From DATKMG01 sp041476565 (GTDB lineage: Bacteria; Acidobacteriota; Terriglobia; Versatilivoradales; Versatilivoraceae): DNA of 64,000 bases. Numbering within the stretch: position 1 is the stretch's first letter; each line of letters starts with the position of its first letter. Below are positions 62,244-64,000 of this stretch, piece by piece. The notes beneath the pieces are model-generated. The model was given only the letters and a program-made list of their open reading frames with translations, had not been told where the DNA came from and did not search any database. Where the stretch lies: NCBI GenBank assembly GCA_041476565.1, contig JBGOTQ010000001.1, forward strand, positions 1 to 64,000, read 5' to 3'. The translations under genes were made by a program, and so were the position numbers.

Positions 62244-62283
62244 GGACGGCATCAACACGAATGCGCAAAGGGACTAATCCCGC

Positions 62284-63396
62284 ATGTCTGACGCAGATTC
62301 AATTTATATGGGCCGTGCCCTGGAACTGGCGGCGCGGGGAATAGGACTGGCCAGTCCTAATCCGATGGTGGGTGCAGTCCTGGTCAATAACAAGGTCATA
62401 GTCGGTGAAGGCTTCCATACCTATGCCGGGTTAAAGCATGCCGAGGTGCTAGCCATCGAGCGGGCAGGAGAATCAGCCCGGGGGGCCACTCTTTACGTAA
62501 ATCTTGAGCCCTGTAGTCATACGGGCAGGACTCCTCCCTGTTCGGAGTTGCTATTCCGTTCCGGGATTGTTCGGGTTGTGGCTGCCATGGAGGACCCCAA
62601 TCCCAAGGTAGCGGGACAAGGGGTTCGAAATTTGAGACAGGGTGGGGTCGTGGTGTCCCTGGGCTTGTTGCAGCAAGAGGCGCAAAAACTCAATGAAGCC
62701 TTTTCTAAATATATTACCGTACGGCGGCCGTTTATAAGCTTGAAAGCAGGTATTACTTTGGACGGGAAGCTTGCAGACTTCCGGGGGGAATCCAAGTGGA
62801 TCACCTCTGGGGAGGCCCGTCAGAGGGTTCAGCAATTGCGGTTCGAGAATGACGCCGTCTTGGTTGGAATTGGGACCGTGTTAAAGGACGACCCTCTTCT
62901 GACAGACCGGACCGGCCACCCTCGACGGAGACCGCTTGTGCGGGTCGTGCTCGATTCACGACTCCAGCTTTCCGTATTCAGCCAGTTAATCAAGTCCTCA
63001 ATCCGGGGTGATATAATGGTGTTTTGCTCTCTGGGTCGGGATCCTCGTCGGGAAGCCGAACTAAAAGACCGGGGAGCCAACGTCATCTTGGCGCCTGTGG
63101 CCACCGGGAAAATCCCTTTTGACTTTGTTCTTGAGGAACTGGGCCGACGCGAGATCACCAGCTTGTTGGTCGAAGGCGGCGCAGAGATCAACTATGAAGC
63201 GCTGCAGTCCCATCAGGTCGACAAACTGATCTTGTTCATGGCACCTAAGATTTTGGGGGGCAAGGACTCTGTACCCATGGTCGGAGGGACTGGCTTTGGT
63301 GAACTGCAGCACAGTCAAGTGTTTCAGTTTGCTTCTGTAGAGAGAATCGGGCCCGACTTGGCGATTGAGGCGTATCCCCCCAAAACCTGGACTTGA
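62284..63396 (+). CDS. ribD: Riboflavin biosynthesis deaminase/reductase RibD
   Basis: 370 residues. N-terminal cytidine-deaminase-type zinc site HAEVLAIE with PCSHTGRTPPC; C-terminal reductase begins at about 145 (FISLKAGITLDGKLAD) and includes LVEGGAEINYEAL. Second and third steps from GTP to riboflavin. Followed 7 bases later by ribE. Confidence 0.95.
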   Translation: MSDADSIYMGRALELAARGIGLASPNPMVGAVLVNNKVIVGEGFHTYAGLKHAEVLAIERAGESARGATLYVNLEPCSHTGRTPPCSELLFRSGIVRVVAAMEDPNPKVAGQGVRNLRQGGVVVSLGLLQQEAQKLNEAFSKYITVRRPFISLKAGITLDGKLADFRGESKWITSGEARQRVQQLRFENDAVLVGIGTVLKDDPLLTDRTGHPRRRPLVRVVLDSRLQLSVFSQLIKSSIRGDIMVFCSLGRDPRREAELKDRGANVILAPVATGKIPFDFVLEELGRREITSLLVEGGAEINYEALQSHQVDKLILFMAPKILGGKDSVPMVGGTGFGELQHSQVFQFASVERIGPDLAIEAYPPKTWT

Positions 63397-63403
63397 ACCA
63401 ATC

Positions 63404-64000
63404 ATGTTTACTGGGATTATAGAAGAAGTGGGCCAGATTCGAGAGCTTCGACTTACCGGGAAAACTGCCGAGATTCAGGTTGAAGCCCGGAAGGTCTTGA
63501 AAGGTCTGCAGCCGGGGGACAGCATTTCGGTCAATGGGGTTTGCCTCACGGTGCGAAGCTTAACAGGGGAGGGCTTTCATGCGGAAATCTCTCGAGAGAC
63601 TTTGGCACGGACCAGCTTTGCCAGATCTAAAAAGGGCGACTCCGTAAACCTGGAGCGGCCCTTGCTGCCGACCAGTCGCTTGGGCGGTCATTTTGTCCAA
63701 GGTCACGTGGATGCGATTGGGAAGGTGGAAAAGATCCAGCCGGAAGGGGAGTTTGCGGTCCACTGCTTTTCACTGCCAGAAGCTATTCTGCCCTATGTGG
63801 TTGAAAAAGGCTCCATTGCGGTCGACGGTGTCAGCCTGACTGTCTCTAAGCTTGGTTCCGGCCAATTCGAAGTTGCTCTTATCCCCCACACCCTTGAGAA
63901 CACGAATCTAGGCGATCGACGGGCGGGGGACTGGGTCAACCTGGAGTGCGACATCCTGGCCAAATACGTGGAGTCATTACTCAAGGCCAGAGAGAAATCG
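63404..64000 (+). CDS. ribE: Riboflavin synthase alpha chain (partial, runs off window)
   Basis: ATG 63404, 199 codons to the window edge without a stop. Two lumazine-binding repeats are visible: MFTGIIEEVGQIREL and VNGVCLTV, then GGHFVQGHVDAIG and VDGVSLTVSK, and HTLENTNLG. The protein is nearly complete (usual length about 200 residues). Forms a rib pair with ribD. Confidence 0.93.
   Translation, partial: MFTGIIEEVGQIRELRLTGKTAEIQVEARKVLKGLQPGDSISVNGVCLTVRSLTGEGFHAEISRETLARTSFARSKKGDSVNLERPLLPTSRLGGHFVQGHVDAIGKVEKIQPEGEFAVHCFSLPEAILPYVVEKGSIAVDGVSLTVSKLGSGQFEVALIPHTLENTNLGDRRAGDWVNLECDILAKYVESLLKAREKS

Noticed and set aside
1..64000. CRISPR arrays, IS elements with intact transposase, prophage or rRNA
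   Set aside because: No regularly spaced repeats, no intact transposase or integrase, no phage structural genes and no rRNA were found in the window.

Overview
The window looks like the replication-origin region of a Gram-negative (diderm) bacterium, most likely an uncultured Acidobacteriota. This is an inference. It rests on an LptD homologue, a PknB-type kinase fused to a TolB/FlgO-like domain and TPRs (common in that phylum), MEP-pathway isoprenoid synthesis, several large GMC/FAD oxidoreductases and moderately high GC. No rRNA gene is present to settle the taxonomy.

Layout. (1) 1-2875 is accessory DNA: a winged-helix/TIR-like NADase-type effector, an NYN-domain nuclease and a HARE-HTH protein. 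The first two genes are separated by a sequence with the full architecture of an integron attC site, and the next pair by a second, degraded attC-like hairpin. I read this as a chromosomal integron cassette array carrying defence-type genes; it is the most interesting part of the window. (2) 2969-3361 is a dead RAYT/Y1 transposase gene, split after codon 6 by a 116-bp element with 17-bp inverted repeats. (3) 3401-28437 is a mosaic: a TPR kinase, two divergent FAD enzymes (one an unusual 1125-residue GMC fusion), an SSS symporter, hemL-hemB, lptD, an RDD protein, an FTR1 iron permease with a Fur-like box, msrB, rsmI with an aminotransferase, a response regulator with an orphan DHp domain, and a GMC oxidoreductase facing a sugar isomerase. 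(4) 28510-45209 is the origin region. gyrA, gyrB, dnaN and dnaA run leftward; rpmH, rnpA, yidD, yidC, jag, mnmE, mnmG, rsmG, parS, parA and parB run rightward. DnaA-box-like sites and AT-rich DNA lie between dnaA and dnaN. (5) 45354-64000 holds two exported proteins divergent from a TonB-like protein, ispG, a hydrolase, a DUF3108 protein whose 3' end overlaps tRNA-His, a sugar nucleotidyltransferase, an Fe-type alcohol dehydrogenase with a monooxygenase-fold partner, a GH27 glycosidase, a polyferredoxin, an amidohydrolase, an HD-GYP receptor, a roadblock protein, ftsY, ribD and the start of ribE.

The core genes are collinear and intact. Novelty is concentrated at the left edge (cassette-borne defence-like genes and the disrupted RAYT), with smaller points of interest in the GMC fusion, a 12-base poly-G tract in an exported protein and the orphan receiver-DHp protein. 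All homology calls come from reading translated sequence; no search was run.
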